Source: an uncultured Paracoccaceae bacterium
GTDB taxonomy: Bacteria > Pseudomonadota > Alphaproteobacteria > Rhodobacterales > Rhodobacteraceae
Length of the DNA: 64,000 nt
Direction of reading: 5' to 3'
Assembly: GCA_947500135.1 (NCBI GenBank)
Contig: CANMQX010000003.1
Coordinates: forward strand, 62,001-126,000
Shown: one piece after another, positions 37,072-45,814 of the stretch
How positions within the stretch are numbered: position 1 is the stretch's first letter
How the letters are laid out: every line of letters begins with the position of its first letter
Position numbers and translations under genes: made by a program
Notes under the pieces: model-generated
What the model saw: the letters and a program-made list of their open reading frames with translations, nothing else
The model's database searches: none
Told to the model about the DNA's origin: nothing

Positions 37072-37635
37072 GTGTCACATGCAGACGAAAATCCCGGCAC
37101 CCGTCGAGACTTCCTTTATTACGCAACTGCGGGGGCGGGCGCTGTCCTGACTGGCGCTGCTGTTTGGCCCTTGGTCAACCAGATGAATCCGTCGGCGGAT
37201 GTTCTGGCGCTTGCGTCGATTCGCGTAGATGTTGGTGCCGTCGATCCTGGCACGCAGATCACTGTCCTGTGGCAGGGGAAGCCGGTTTTCATCCGCGCCC
37301 GGACCCAGGAAGAAATTGAAGAGGCGCGTGCTGTGCCACTGTCCGACCTTCCCGACCAAGGTGCCGAAAACGCAAACCTTGGCGACGAAGCCGAGGCAAC
37401 TGACGAAAACCGCGCCCTTTCAGAAGATGGTGTTTGGCTGGTTCAGATGGGCGTATGTACACATTTGGGCTGTGTCCCACTGGGTGACGGTGCAGGGGAT
37501 TTCCATGGCTGGTTCTGCCCATGCCATGGTTCGCATTACGATACGGCTGGTCGGATCCGCAAAGGTCCTGCGCCACGTAACCTTCCCGTTCCCGTTGCGT
37601 CCTTCGTGGACGAAACAACGATCCAACTCGGTTAA
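37072..37635 (+). CDS. petA: Ubiquinol-cytochrome c reductase iron-sulfur subunit PetA
   Basis: The Rieske protein of the bc1 complex, which reduces cytochrome c1 and thereby cytochrome c2 during cyclic photosynthetic and respiratory electron flow. The twin-arginine signal [17 protein letters not shown] is near residue 8, then the [2Fe-2S] motifs CTHLGC and CPCHGSHYD. The GTG at 37072 (GGAG nine bases upstream) gives 187 residues, the length I recall for the Rhodobacter protein; an ATG at 37063 has no spaced ribosome site. Confidence 0.96.
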   Translation: MSHADENPGTRRDFLYYATAGAGAVLTGAAVWPLVNQMNPSADVLALASIRVDVGAVDPGTQITVLWQGKPVFIRARTQEEIEEARAVPLSDLPDQGAENANLGDEAEATDENRALSEDGVWLVQMGVCTHLGCVPLGDGAGDFHGWFCPCHGSHYDTAGRIRKGPAPRNLPVPVASFVDETTIQLG

Positions 37636-37647
37636 GGAGAGAGAACC

Positions 37648-38997
37648 ATGGCTGGTATTCCCCACGACCATTACGAACCTAATTCAAACGGCGAAAAGTG
37701 GCTGCATTCGCGCCTGCCCATCGTGGGTTTGCTGTATGACACGTTGATGATCCCCACACCCAAGAACCTGAACTGGATGTGGATTTGGGGTATTGTCCTG
37801 ACATTCACACTGGTTTTGCAGATCGTCACCGGCATCGTGCTGGTCATGCATTATGTGCCGCATGTCGATATGGCCTTCCAATCGGTTGAGCATATCATGC
37901 GCAACGTCAATGGCGGCCATATGATCCGCTATTTTCATATGAACGGTGCTTCGCTGTTCTTCTTTGCTGTTTATCTGCATATTTTCCGCGGTCTTTACTA
38001 TGGGTCCTACAAGGCCCCGCGTGAGGTCACATGGATCATCGGTATGCTGATTTATGTGCTGATGATGGGCACCGCCTTTATGGGTTACGTGCTGCCGTGG
38101 GGCCAGATGTCGTTCCACGGGACGGCTGTGATCACCGGCCTGTTTGGCGCGATCCCGTTCATCGGTGAAAGCGTACAGGTCTGGCTTTTGGGTACGCCCA
38201 ATGGTGCCATTGATCAGCCTGCGCTGAACCGCTTCTTCTCGCTCCACTATCTGCTGCCGTTTGTGATCGCGGGTCTTGTGGCTGTCCATATCTGGGCCTT
38301 CCACACCACGGGCAACAACAACCCCACGGGTGTTGAGGTGCGTCGCACAAGCAAAGAAGACGCCGCCAAGGATACCCTGCCATTCTGGCCATATTTCGTG
38401 ATCAAGGACCTGTTTGCCCTTGGTATCATCATGGCCCTGTTCATGGCGGTTGTCGGCTTTATGCCCAACTATCTGGGCCACCCTGATAACTACATCCCGG
38501 CCAACCCATTGGCGACACCGTCGCATATCGTGCCTGAATGGTATTTCCTGCCCTTCTACGCCATCCTGCGCGCCTTCGACCAAGAGGTCTGGCTGGTGAT
38601 CGCAGTCAACTGGCTGAGCTTTGGCATCATCGACGCCAAGTTCTTTGGTGTGATTGCGATGTTTGGTGCCATTGTGGTGATGGCCTTGGCCCCGTGGCTG
38701 GATACATCATCCGTCCGCTCTGGTCGCTATCGCCCGATGTTCAAATGGTGGTTCTGGCTGCTGGTGGTCGATTTCATCGTCCTGATGTGGGTTGGCGCCC
38801 GTCCGGCAGAAGGCATCTATCCTTACATCGCCTTGCTTGGGTCCACGTATTGGTTCGCCTATTTCCTGGTGATCCTGCCGCTCTTGGGCGTGATCGAGAA
38901 ACCGATGACCCCGCCCGCCACGATCGAAGACGACTTCAACGCCCACTATGCGCCTGACGATGCGGGGTCCACGACCCTTGCAAAACCGGCCGAGTGA
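37648..38997 (+). CDS. petB: Cytochrome b of the bc1 complex PetB
   Basis: A 449-residue membrane protein with eight expected helices. It carries both b haems and the quinol sites: [18 protein letters not shown] near 144 and the [15 protein letters not shown] segment (Qo PEWY) near 294. Length and sequence are of the bacterial fused type. It follows petA by 12 bp with a GGAGAGA ribosome site. Confidence 0.97.
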   Translation: MAGIPHDHYEPNSNGEKWLHSRLPIVGLLYDTLMIPTPKNLNWMWIWGIVLTFTLVLQIVTGIVLVMHYVPHVDMAFQSVEHIMRNVNGGHMIRYFHMNGASLFFFAVYLHIFRGLYYGSYKAPREVTWIIGMLIYVLMMGTAFMGYVLPWGQMSFHGTAVITGLFGAIPFIGESVQVWLLGTPNGAIDQPALNRFFSLHYLLPFVIAGLVAVHIWAFHTTGNNNPTGVEVRRTSKEDAAKDTLPFWPYFVIKDLFALGIIMALFMAVVGFMPNYLGHPDNYIPANPLATPSHIVPEWYFLPFYAILRAFDQEVWLVIAVNWLSFGIIDAKFFGVIAMFGAIVVMALAPWLDTSSVRSGRYRPMFKWWFWLLVVDFIVLMWVGARPAEGIYPYIALLGSTYWFAYFLVILPLLGVIEKPMTPPATIEDDFNAHYAPDDAGSTTLAKPAE

Positions 38998-39014
38998 GAA
39001 AGGACAAAAGAACA

Positions 39015-39875
39015 ATGTTCCGCAAGCTCACCCTGACTGCCGCAACTGCACTGGCCCTGACAACGGGCCAGGCCATCGCGGCTGAAGTCGAAACCCATAT
39101 CGAGGATTTCGCATTCTCGTTCGAAGGCCCGTTTGGCAGCTATGATCAGATGCAATTGCAGCGCGGTTTGCAGGTCTATACCGAAATCTGCTCTGCCTGC
39201 CACGGTATGGAACTGATCCCGTTTCGCACCCTGCATGATGAAGGTGGCCCCGCGCTGCCCGAAGATCAGGTGCGTGCCTATGCTGAAGGCTTTGAAATCT
39301 TTGATCCGACCCTGTTTGACGGCGAAGGTGATTTCCGCCCTGCCACCCCGGCGGATCATTTCCCAGCTTCGTCGCTGTCAAATGCCCCTGACCTGAGCCT
39401 GATGGCCAAGGCCCGCGCCGGTTTCCACGGCCCTTACGGTACCGGGATCAGCCAGTTCGTCAATGGGATGGGTGGTGCTGAATATATCGCATCACTGCTG
39501 ACCGGTTACGAAGAAGAGCCCGAATGCGCCTTGGAAGGCGAGCCGATGGATGGCTATTACAACGTTGCTTTTGCCGCCGGTGGTTTCCCTGACAGCTGCA
39601 AGGACGACCATGGCAAGCACAAGGTGCCCGGTAGCTGGATTTCCATGGCGCCACCGCTTTACGGCGATGATGTTGACTATGCTGATGGGCATTCAACCGA
39701 ATTGCACCATGTCGCCGAAGACGTATCCGCGTTCCTGATGTGGACCGCAGAGCCCAAGATGATGGCCCGTAAGCAGGCCGGTCTGACTGGCGTGCTGTTC
39801 CTGACTGTTTTGTCGGTGCTGCTGTATCTGACTAACAAGCGTCTTTGGGCGCCGCATAAGAAGAAAAAGCATTAA
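39015..39875 (+). CDS. petC: Cytochrome c1 PetC
   Basis: A 286-residue membrane-anchored cytochrome. The signal peptide [22 protein letters not shown] is followed by haem-binding CSACHG near 57-62 and a C-terminal anchor ([20 protein letters not shown]). The ATG at 39015 follows AAAGGA. Last gene of petABC, closed by a terminator. Confidence 0.96.
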   Translation: MFRKLTLTAATALALTTGQAIAAEVETHIEDFAFSFEGPFGSYDQMQLQRGLQVYTEICSACHGMELIPFRTLHDEGGPALPEDQVRAYAEGFEIFDPTLFDGEGDFRPATPADHFPASSLSNAPDLSLMAKARAGFHGPYGTGISQFVNGMGGAEYIASLLTGYEEEPECALEGEPMDGYYNVAFAAGGFPDSCKDDHGKHKVPGSWISMAPPLYGDDVDYADGHSTELHHVAEDVSAFLMWTAEPKMMARKQAGLTGVLFLTVLSVLLYLTNKRLWAPHKKKKH

Positions 39876-39895
39876 GGCTGATGCCAAGAATACTG

Positions 39896-39925
39896 AAAGG
39901 CCCGCCAGTTTGGTGGGCCTTTTGC
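39896..39925 (+). terminator. Rho-independent terminator after petC
   Basis: GGCCCGCCA and TGGTGGGCC form a 9-bp stem (one G-U) around GTT, followed by TTTT. It closes the petABC operon. Confidence 0.85.
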
Positions 39926-39985
39926 GTTTATGGGCTGTTACGCTATCGGGTTCCCGGTCACACAGCTCGCATATGAGAAAACCCG

Positions 39986-40043
39986 CCCCGGGCTTGACCC
40001 GGGGCCTCTACTTCAACCACGAGGTCCCGGGTCAAGCCCGGGA
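39986..40043. repeat. Double palindromic intergenic element (REP-like)
   Basis: Two GC-rich palindromes, each with core CCCGGG-N5-CCCGGG, are arranged head to head (CCCCGGGCTTGACCCGGGG and TCCCGGGTCAAGCCCGGGA) with a CCTC/GAGG inner pair and a 12-base loop. The whole can fold as one long hairpin. Such elements are common between convergent genes in alphaproteobacteria; here it sits between petC and thiQ. Confidence 0.65.
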
Positions 40044-40084
40044 CGCGGTTGCCCCGCTGCACCCATGTCGTATGATCGGAAACG

Positions 40085-40774
40085 TCATAAATAGGCCGCC
40101 AATGCCGGGGGCGGTGCCGCAAAAAGCTGATCGGTTGGGATAGCCGGATGCACGACCCCATCCGCGACCAGCGCCGTCTCATTCGCCACACGCTGTGCGT
40201 CTGCCGGGTCATGTGTGATCATGATCACGGTCCTATCTGTCCTCAGAAGGGTTTTCTGCACCAGATCCAGCATTTCCGATCGGAGGGCAGGGCCAAGCGC
40301 AGCGAAAGGCTCGTCCAGCAGGATCACGGGTCTGTCCGCTAAGAGGACCCGAGCCAACGCGGCACGGCTTTGCTGCCCACCTGACAAGGCAGCAGGTTTT
40401 CTGTCAGCCATGCCATGCAACCCAACCTGATCCAGCACGGTTGTGACCTGGGCCTTTTGGCTGTCGCTCAATCGCAGCTTGGGTTGCAGGCCCAGCCCGG
40501 CATTTTGCCCGATGGTCAGATGCGGGAACAGGTTATTGTCCTGAAACAGGATGCTGATAGGTCGTGCGCCGGGGGCCGTGCCGGTCAGGTCCTGCCCGTC
40601 ATAGCTGACCCTGCCGCTGCTTGGTGTCAGGAATCCCGCCAGTGCCGATAACAGCGTCGATTTGCCTGCCCCGGACGGCCCAATGAGTGCTGTAATCCCG
40701 CCGGGCCGGAAGCTTAGATCGGCAGACAGTTGGAAATCCCCTTGGGTCAGGGTCAGATTTTCACATGTCAGCAT
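40085..40774 (-). CDS. thiQ: Thiamine ABC transporter ATP-binding protein ThiQ
   Basis: A 229-residue ATPase: Walker A GPSGAGKST near 32-40, signature LSGGQQSR, Walker B VILLDEPFAALGP. It drives import of thiamine or thiamine diphosphate with ThiP and ThiB, encoded upstream in the same operon. The start at 40774 overlaps the end of thiP; the longer frame to 40813 is thiP shadow. Confidence 0.92.
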   Translation of the reverse strand: MLTCENLTLTQGDFQLSADLSFRPGGITALIGPSGAGKSTLLSALAGFLTPSSGRVSYDGQDLTGTAPGARPISILFQDNNLFPHLTIGQNAGLGLQPKLRLSDSQKAQVTTVLDQVGLHGMADRKPAALSGGQQSRAALARVLLADRPVILLDEPFAALGPALRSEMLDLVQKTLLRTDRTVIMITHDPADAQRVANETALVADGVVHPAIPTDQLFAAPPPALAAYL

Positions 40775-42269
40775 TGGCTCTGCCCCCCTGATCGCAGATC
40801 CAGAACATCGCAAGGCTGAGGGTCAGCAGCAAGAGTCCGGCTGCTGCTGCTGCCTGCATCTGATAGGCCCCCATCAACCGGAACATGGCCAAAGGCAATG
40901 TTTCCTGCGCCTGCCCGGCAAAAAGGGCGATCACCCCCAAATCCCCCATAGAAAGTGCTGCGGCCAGCCCGGCCCCGAACCCCAGCGGTCGTCTGATCCG
41001 CGGCAACATCACGATCCGCAGCCATGCCAGTGGACCCAGCCCCAATGTGGCCCCCAGCCGCCCGAAATCGCGCTGCACGTCAGCGACCGCAGGCCCGATG
41101 GACCGCAAAACGAAAGGCAGTGCCAAGGTCGCGTTCACCAATGCGGTGACCACGAGCGCAAGTTTTGCCGGGTTGATGAAAGGGTAGACGATGACGAAAG
41201 CACCGGTGCCGACAACCAGACCGGAGGCGGCAAGTGGCAATGCGCCGATGATGCTGACCAACCGGCTTTGCCATAGGGCGAGCGACAGGGACAAGGTGAT
41301 GCACAAGGCGGAGGAGATGGTGGCGACGATAATCGACCTGATTGCTGCTTGCCAGACGGAGGGCGGCATATCCATCAGTCCCGGTACCCCGCGCACCGCA
41401 ATCATGCCAAGCGGGAGGAGCAGGAATGCAGCGGCGGCACTGATCGCCGCTATGTCCCAACCCGGCGCGGGCAGGTTCCAGCGTTGGATCACCCGATCCA
41501 TCCCGCCGCTCAGCATATCGGGTTTGGTGATTTTCCATGCGATGAATGCGGCGACGGCGCAGAGGCTGAATTGCACCCCGGCCAGTAGCGCCGCCCGCCC
41601 CAGATCGAAATCAAAGCGCAGTGCCTGATAGATCGCCAGTTCGACTGTGGTGGCCCGTGGTCCGCCCCCCAATGTCAGCGCCACGGCAAAACTGGTCAGA
41701 CAGATCAGAAAGATGACAAGAAACGCACCGGGCAGGGTGCTGCGCAGCATGGGCCGTTCCAGCATTTGCCAGATCGATGTGTTGAGCGTTGCAGCAAGCC
41801 GGAACCGTTCTGCCGGGATCGCCAGCCAGCCTTGCAGGATCAGCCGTGTGGCCAGTGGCAGGTTGAAGAACACATGCGCCAGTACAACCCCGTGAAATCC
41901 GTAGATCGTGAATGTTGGCAGTCCGGCTGCGCTTAATGCATCATTGAGTAACCCGCCGCGCCCGAAGATGGCGAGCAATCCGATCATCGCCACGATAACC
42001 GGTAACAGAAAAGGCGCCCCCAGCAGGGTGATCAGCGCGCCGCGCCCTTTGAACTGCCGTCGCGCCAGCGCCCGCGCGACGGGTATTGCCAGCATCACGC
42101 TGATCGCAGCAGAGGCGAGCGCTTGCAGGATGGTAAACCGGATCGCTGCCCAATCGGCCGCCCCCAGCCCGCCATCCCATTCGGCGCGCCAGCCGACAGC
42201 GGCCAGCGTGCCAAGGGTCAACGCCAGGACCAGCATCCCCGCAAGGATGCCGGGCCAGCGTGGGGTCAT
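40761..42269 (-). CDS. thiP: Thiamine ABC transporter permease ThiP
   Basis: A 502-residue permease made of two similar halves, each with about six membrane segments, as usual for ThiP and the ferric-type permeases. LRSTLPGAFLVIFLICLTSFAVALTLGGGPRATTVELAIYQALRF near 175-220 is the first cytoplasmic-loop region. The ATG at 42269 overlaps the thiB stop (ATGA); an ATG at 42290 is possible. The TPP riboswitch upstream supports thiamine as substrate. Confidence 0.92.
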   Translation of the reverse strand: MTPRWPGILAGMLVLALTLGTLAAVGWRAEWDGGLGAADWAAIRFTILQALASAAISVMLAIPVARALARRQFKGRGALITLLGAPFLLPVIVAMIGLLAIFGRGGLLNDALSAAGLPTFTIYGFHGVVLAHVFFNLPLATRLILQGWLAIPAERFRLAATLNTSIWQMLERPMLRSTLPGAFLVIFLICLTSFAVALTLGGGPRATTVELAIYQALRFDFDLGRAALLAGVQFSLCAVAAFIAWKITKPDMLSGGMDRVIQRWNLPAPGWDIAAISAAAAFLLLPLGMIAVRGVPGLMDMPPSVWQAAIRSIIVATISSALCITLSLSLALWQSRLVSIIGALPLAASGLVVGTGAFVIVYPFINPAKLALVVTALVNATLALPFVLRSIGPAVADVQRDFGRLGATLGLGPLAWLRIVMLPRIRRPLGFGAGLAAALSMGDLGVIALFAGQAQETLPLAMFRLMGAYQMQAAAAAGLLLLTLSLAMFWICDQGGRANADM

Positions 42270-43255
42270 TTGGACAGGGCGTTGCGCCATTCTTCCAATG
42301 CCGCGTCACGTTTGTCTGCCGCATCTTGTGCCGAAAACAGCAGCGCCTTTTCAGGTGTCAGCAAGGTTTCAAACCCGTCGGGCAGCCCGTCAGCGGGCGT
42401 GGCTGCGGGGTACATCCAGTTGGTGGTCGGAATCACGCTTTGGAATGCATCGCTGACCATGAAAGCCATGAACTGATCGGCCAGATCGGATTGATCCGTG
42501 CCCGCGACCTTGCCAGCCACTTCGACCTGCATGTAATGCCCTTCGTCAAAGCCCCAGGCGATCTTGCTGGCGTCTTCCTCCGCGATCAGGTGGTAGGCGG
42601 GGGAGGTGGTGTAGGACAGGACGGCGTCAGCCTCCCCATCCAGAAACAGACCGTAAGCTTCGGACCAGCCGGGTGTGACGGTCACGATATTGTCCGCCAG
42701 ATCGGCCCAGATCGTGCCAGCCTCGTCCCCGTACGCGGCTTTGACCCACATCAGCAGACCCAGACCGGGGGTGGATGAACGCGGGTCCTGAATGACGATC
42801 TTGGTCTCGCTATCGGCCAGTTCGCGCAAGGATGCGGGGGCGGTGTCACCCACGTTGCCGACAAAGGCGAAATAGCCCCAGTCGAATGGCAGAAAATCGG
42901 GATCGTCCCATGCGATGGGCAGCGACAGGTGCGCATCAACCCCGTGCGGCGCAAATAGCCCGGTTTCGCGCGCCGCAGCGGTCAGGTTGGTGTCGAGGCC
43001 GAGCACGATATCAGCTTCGGTTCCTGGCCCTTCGAGTTGCAGGCGCGCCAGCAAGGCCGCCCCATCGCCCGCGCCGATGAATTGCAGATCGCAGTCGCAG
43101 CTTTCTTCAAAAGCGGCCTCAACCGCGGGGCCAGGGCCCCATTCGCTGGTGAAGCTGTCATAGGTGTAGACTTGCAAGACGGGTGTGTCCGCCAATGCGC
43201 CAGTGGCACCAAGGGCAAGTCCCGCAACAGCTGGCAGATAGGTGGTTGGTTTCAT
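42266..43255 (-). CDS. thiB: Thiamine-binding periplasmic protein ThiB
   Basis: A 329-residue secreted solute-binding protein with signal MKPTTYLPAVAGLALGATGALA, then VLQVYTYDSFTSEWGPGPAVEAAFEESC, the N-terminal pattern of ThiB. The late region NTLVALF-like part is replaced by ALLFSAQDAADKRDAALEEW. It leads the thiBPQ operon behind a TPP riboswitch, so it should be repressed when thiamine diphosphate is plentiful. Confidence 0.93.
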   Translation of the reverse strand: MKPTTYLPAVAGLALGATGALADTPVLQVYTYDSFTSEWGPGPAVEAAFEESCDCDLQFIGAGDGAALLARLQLEGPGTEADIVLGLDTNLTAAARETGLFAPHGVDAHLSLPIAWDDPDFLPFDWGYFAFVGNVGDTAPASLRELADSETKIVIQDPRSSTPGLGLLMWVKAAYGDEAGTIWADLADNIVTVTPGWSEAYGLFLDGEADAVLSYTTSPAYHLIAEEDASKIAWGFDEGHYMQVEVAGKVAGTDQSDLADQFMAFMVSDAFQSVIPTTNWMYPAATPADGLPDGFETLLTPEKALLFSAQDAADKRDAALEEWRNALSK

Positions 43256-43302
43256 CGTATCCTCCAAATGCGACGGGCGGAATTGGGGGATAGCATCGTG
43301 CT

Positions 43303-43391
43303 AAACCTTCCCTCCGCCGGTCTTAACCGGTTCAGGTTCTACGGGTCCGCTATGAAGCATCTCAGCCAGTTTTGGCCCCCCGAGGTGCGCC
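43303..43391 (-). ncRNA. TPP (THI element) riboswitch
   Basis: Read on the minus strand, the leader contains CTGAGATGC followed about 18 bases later by ACCTGAACCGGTTAAGACCGG-CGGAGGGAA. These are the two conserved TPP-sensing segments, including the P2/P4 hairpin CCGGTTAAGACCGG. It sits about 50 bp before thiB, so thiamine diphosphate should shut down thiBPQ expression. Confidence 0.93.
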
Positions 43392-43481
43392 TTAGCTAGG
43401 ATGGATTGGGGGCGGGGGCAAGGGAAACCTCTTGAGCCTGATTGTCGCGCCCGCTAGACCCACACGGCAAAGGGGACGCGC

Positions 43482-44585
43482 ATGTCGATTAACAGTTTTG
43501 GTCATCTTTTCCGGTTTACGACATGGGGAGAGAGCCATGGGCCTGCTTTGGGCGCTACGGTGGATGGTTGTCCGCCCCGTGTGCCGTTGGAACCGGCGAT
43601 GATCCAGCAGTGGTTGGACAAGCGTCGTCCAGGGTTGAACAAGAACACCACCCAGCGCAATGAACCTGATGCGGTCGAAATCCTATCGGGTGTGTTTGAG
43701 GGGCAGACAACCGGCACGCCAATCCAGTTGATGATCCGCAATACTGATCAGCGGTCGAAGGATTATGGCGATATTGCCAATACCTTCCGCCCGGGTCATG
43801 CCGATATTACCTATCATCAGAAATACGGGCTGCGTGACTATCGCGGGGGTGGCCGGTCATCGGCCCGTGAAACCGCGTCGCGTGTTGCGGCCGGTGGTGT
43901 CGCCCGCGAGGCGATCAAGGCGATTGCATCCAACGTCCAGATCAGGGGTTACATGACCCAGATGGGCACCAAGCAGATCGACCGGGCGCGTCTGGATTGG
44001 GCACAGATTGATCAGAACGATTTTTTCTGCCCCGATGCCGAAGCCGCCCGGGAATGGGAAGATTACCTGCAATGGCTGCGCAAAGATGACCACAATTCGG
44101 TTGGGGCGATTATCGAGGTTGTGGCCCGTGGTGTTCCTGCGGGCATTGGCGCCCCGATTTATGGCAAGCTGGATACCGATCTGGCCGCTGCCATGATGTC
44201 GATCAACGCAGTCAAAGGTGTTGAGATTGGCGAAGGTATGGCCGCAGCTGCCCTGACAGGGCGCGACAATGCGGATGAGATTTTCATGGGGCAGGGCGGC
44301 CCGGAATACAGTTCCAACCATGCGGGCGGCATTCTGGGCGGGATCAGCACCGGGCAGGATGTTGTCGTTCGTTTTGCAGTCAAACCCACATCATCGATCC
44401 TGTCGCCGCGTCAATCGATCCGCATGGATGGCACCCCGACTGAGGTGATCACCAAGGGTCGCCATGATCCGTGCGTCGGTATCAGGGCGGTGCCGGTGGG
44501 CGAGGCGATGATGGCCTGTGTCATTCTTGACCATCTTCTTTTGGATCGTGGTCAGACGGCTGGCGTTCGTGGCCAGATCGGTTAG
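43482..44585 (+). CDS. aroC: Chorismate synthase AroC
   Basis: AroC converts 5-enolpyruvylshikimate 3-phosphate to chorismate in the shikimate pathway. The 367-residue protein carries the signatures [12 protein letters not shown] near 12-23, [24 protein letters not shown] near 122-145, and [21 protein letters not shown]. It is a single gene with an AAAGGG site upstream. Divergent from thiB. Confidence 0.97.
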   Translation: MSINSFGHLFRFTTWGESHGPALGATVDGCPPRVPLEPAMIQQWLDKRRPGLNKNTTQRNEPDAVEILSGVFEGQTTGTPIQLMIRNTDQRSKDYGDIANTFRPGHADITYHQKYGLRDYRGGGRSSARETASRVAAGGVAREAIKAIASNVQIRGYMTQMGTKQIDRARLDWAQIDQNDFFCPDAEAAREWEDYLQWLRKDDHNSVGAIIEVVARGVPAGIGAPIYGKLDTDLAAAMMSINAVKGVEIGEGMAAAALTGRDNADEIFMGQGGPEYSSNHAGGILGGISTGQDVVVRFAVKPTSSILSPRQSIRMDGTPTEVITKGRHDPCVGIRAVPVGEAMMACVILDHLLLDRGQTAGVRGQIG

Positions 44586-44665
44586 TAATTGTGTCTGTTA
44601 CCGAAACAAGTTGTTGATTGTTATAGGTTACTGATACGGTGACCCGATGAACTGAGGGGGGAATC

Positions 44666-45787
44666 ATGCTGCCGCACTTCCGCTATTTTCTGGCTGCGAT
44701 GCTGTGTTTTGGTCTTGCTGGCTGTGGCCTGCCACGGGGCGCTGGTTTTCAGGCTGAAGTGCTTGCCGCATCATCGGTCGAAACCAAAGATGATGGCACG
44801 GTTGAACGGACCTATGATTTTTCGGTCTTTGAGGTCACGCGCGAAACATTGCCTGTCTTGCAGTCCTGGCCGGATCTGGGTGCGCGCCACTATCGCTGGA
44901 TCAGCGACAGGCAGGCGGCCACATCGATGATCATTGCCCCCGGTGACAAATTGCAGCTGACCGTCTGGGATGCTGAGGAAAACTCCCTTTTGTCCGGGAC
45001 GGGCCAGCGCGCTACCCCCTTGCAAGAGGTCGAGGTCAGTGCCAATGGCCAGATTTTCGTGCCTTACATTGGCAATCTGAAAGTATCCGGCATGGCCCCC
45101 GAAACCGCCCGGCAGCGGATCGAGGAAGAGTTGACCATGACGATCCCGTCGGCACAGGTGCAGCTGATTTCGGCCCCGGGTCGTGCCAATACAGCCAATA
45201 TCGTGACTGGCGTTACGGCCCCCGGCATTTACCCGCTGGAATATCGCAATGTGAAGCTGCTGGATTTCCTGTCGCTGGGGGGCGGTGTTCCCGCCGATCT
45301 GGTCAATCCGCAGGTCCGGTTGGCCCGTGGCAGTAATGTTTATGGCATTTCCTATGATCGTCTGTTGTCTAATCCCGCATTGGATACAACGGTGCGTGGC
45401 GGTGACCGGATTATTGTTGAGCCAGAGGATCGGACTTTTCTGTCCTTGGGTGCCACCGGCACGCAAGCCATACACCCGTTCCCGCAGGATGAGGTCAGCG
45501 CCCTTGATGCCATGGCCATTGTGGGTGGGGTGAACCCCGGCCGCGCCAACCCAGAAGGTATTCTGGTCTTGCGCGAATATGATGCATCGCAGGTCCGCAC
45601 GGATGGGTCCGGCCCGCCGATGGATCGCGTTGTGTTCACGCTTGACCTGACATCGGCGGATGGTCTGTTTTCGGCGGCCCAGTTCGACATTCAGCCCGGT
45701 GATCTGGTCTATGGCACGGAAAGCGCGCTTGGCTCTGCCTTTACGGTGCTGAATATCTTTAACACGGTCTCGACGTTGCGGAACTAG
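44666..45787 (+). CDS. Polysaccharide export outer-membrane lipoprotein (Wza/KpsD type)
   Basis: A 373-residue lipoprotein: the signal ends in the lipobox LAGC at about residue 20. MIIAPGDKLQLTVWDAEENSLL starts the Poly_export domain, followed by SLBB domains (VTGVTAPGIYPLEYRNVKLLDFLSLGGGVP). The second half repeats the SLBB pattern. It would form the outer-membrane channel of a capsule or exopolysaccharide system. It is separate from the shorter export protein at 32667; no Wzc kinase is seen in the window. Confidence 0.9.
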   Translation: MLPHFRYFLAAMLCFGLAGCGLPRGAGFQAEVLAASSVETKDDGTVERTYDFSVFEVTRETLPVLQSWPDLGARHYRWISDRQAATSMIIAPGDKLQLTVWDAEENSLLSGTGQRATPLQEVEVSANGQIFVPYIGNLKVSGMAPETARQRIEEELTMTIPSAQVQLISAPGRANTANIVTGVTAPGIYPLEYRNVKLLDFLSLGGGVPADLVNPQVRLARGSNVYGISYDRLLSNPALDTTVRGGDRIIVEPEDRTFLSLGATGTQAIHPFPQDEVSALDAMAIVGGVNPGRANPEGILVLREYDASQVRTDGSGPPMDRVVFTLDLTSADGLFSAAQFDIQPGDLVYGTESALGSAFTVLNIFNTVSTLRN

Positions 45788-45814
45788 GGTCTGTTGACGG
45801 TCACCATACGCCGC

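Noticed and set aside
36818-37150. 110-codon frame upstream of petA
   Set aside because: It overlaps the petA start in another frame, lacks a ribosome site and has no coding character.
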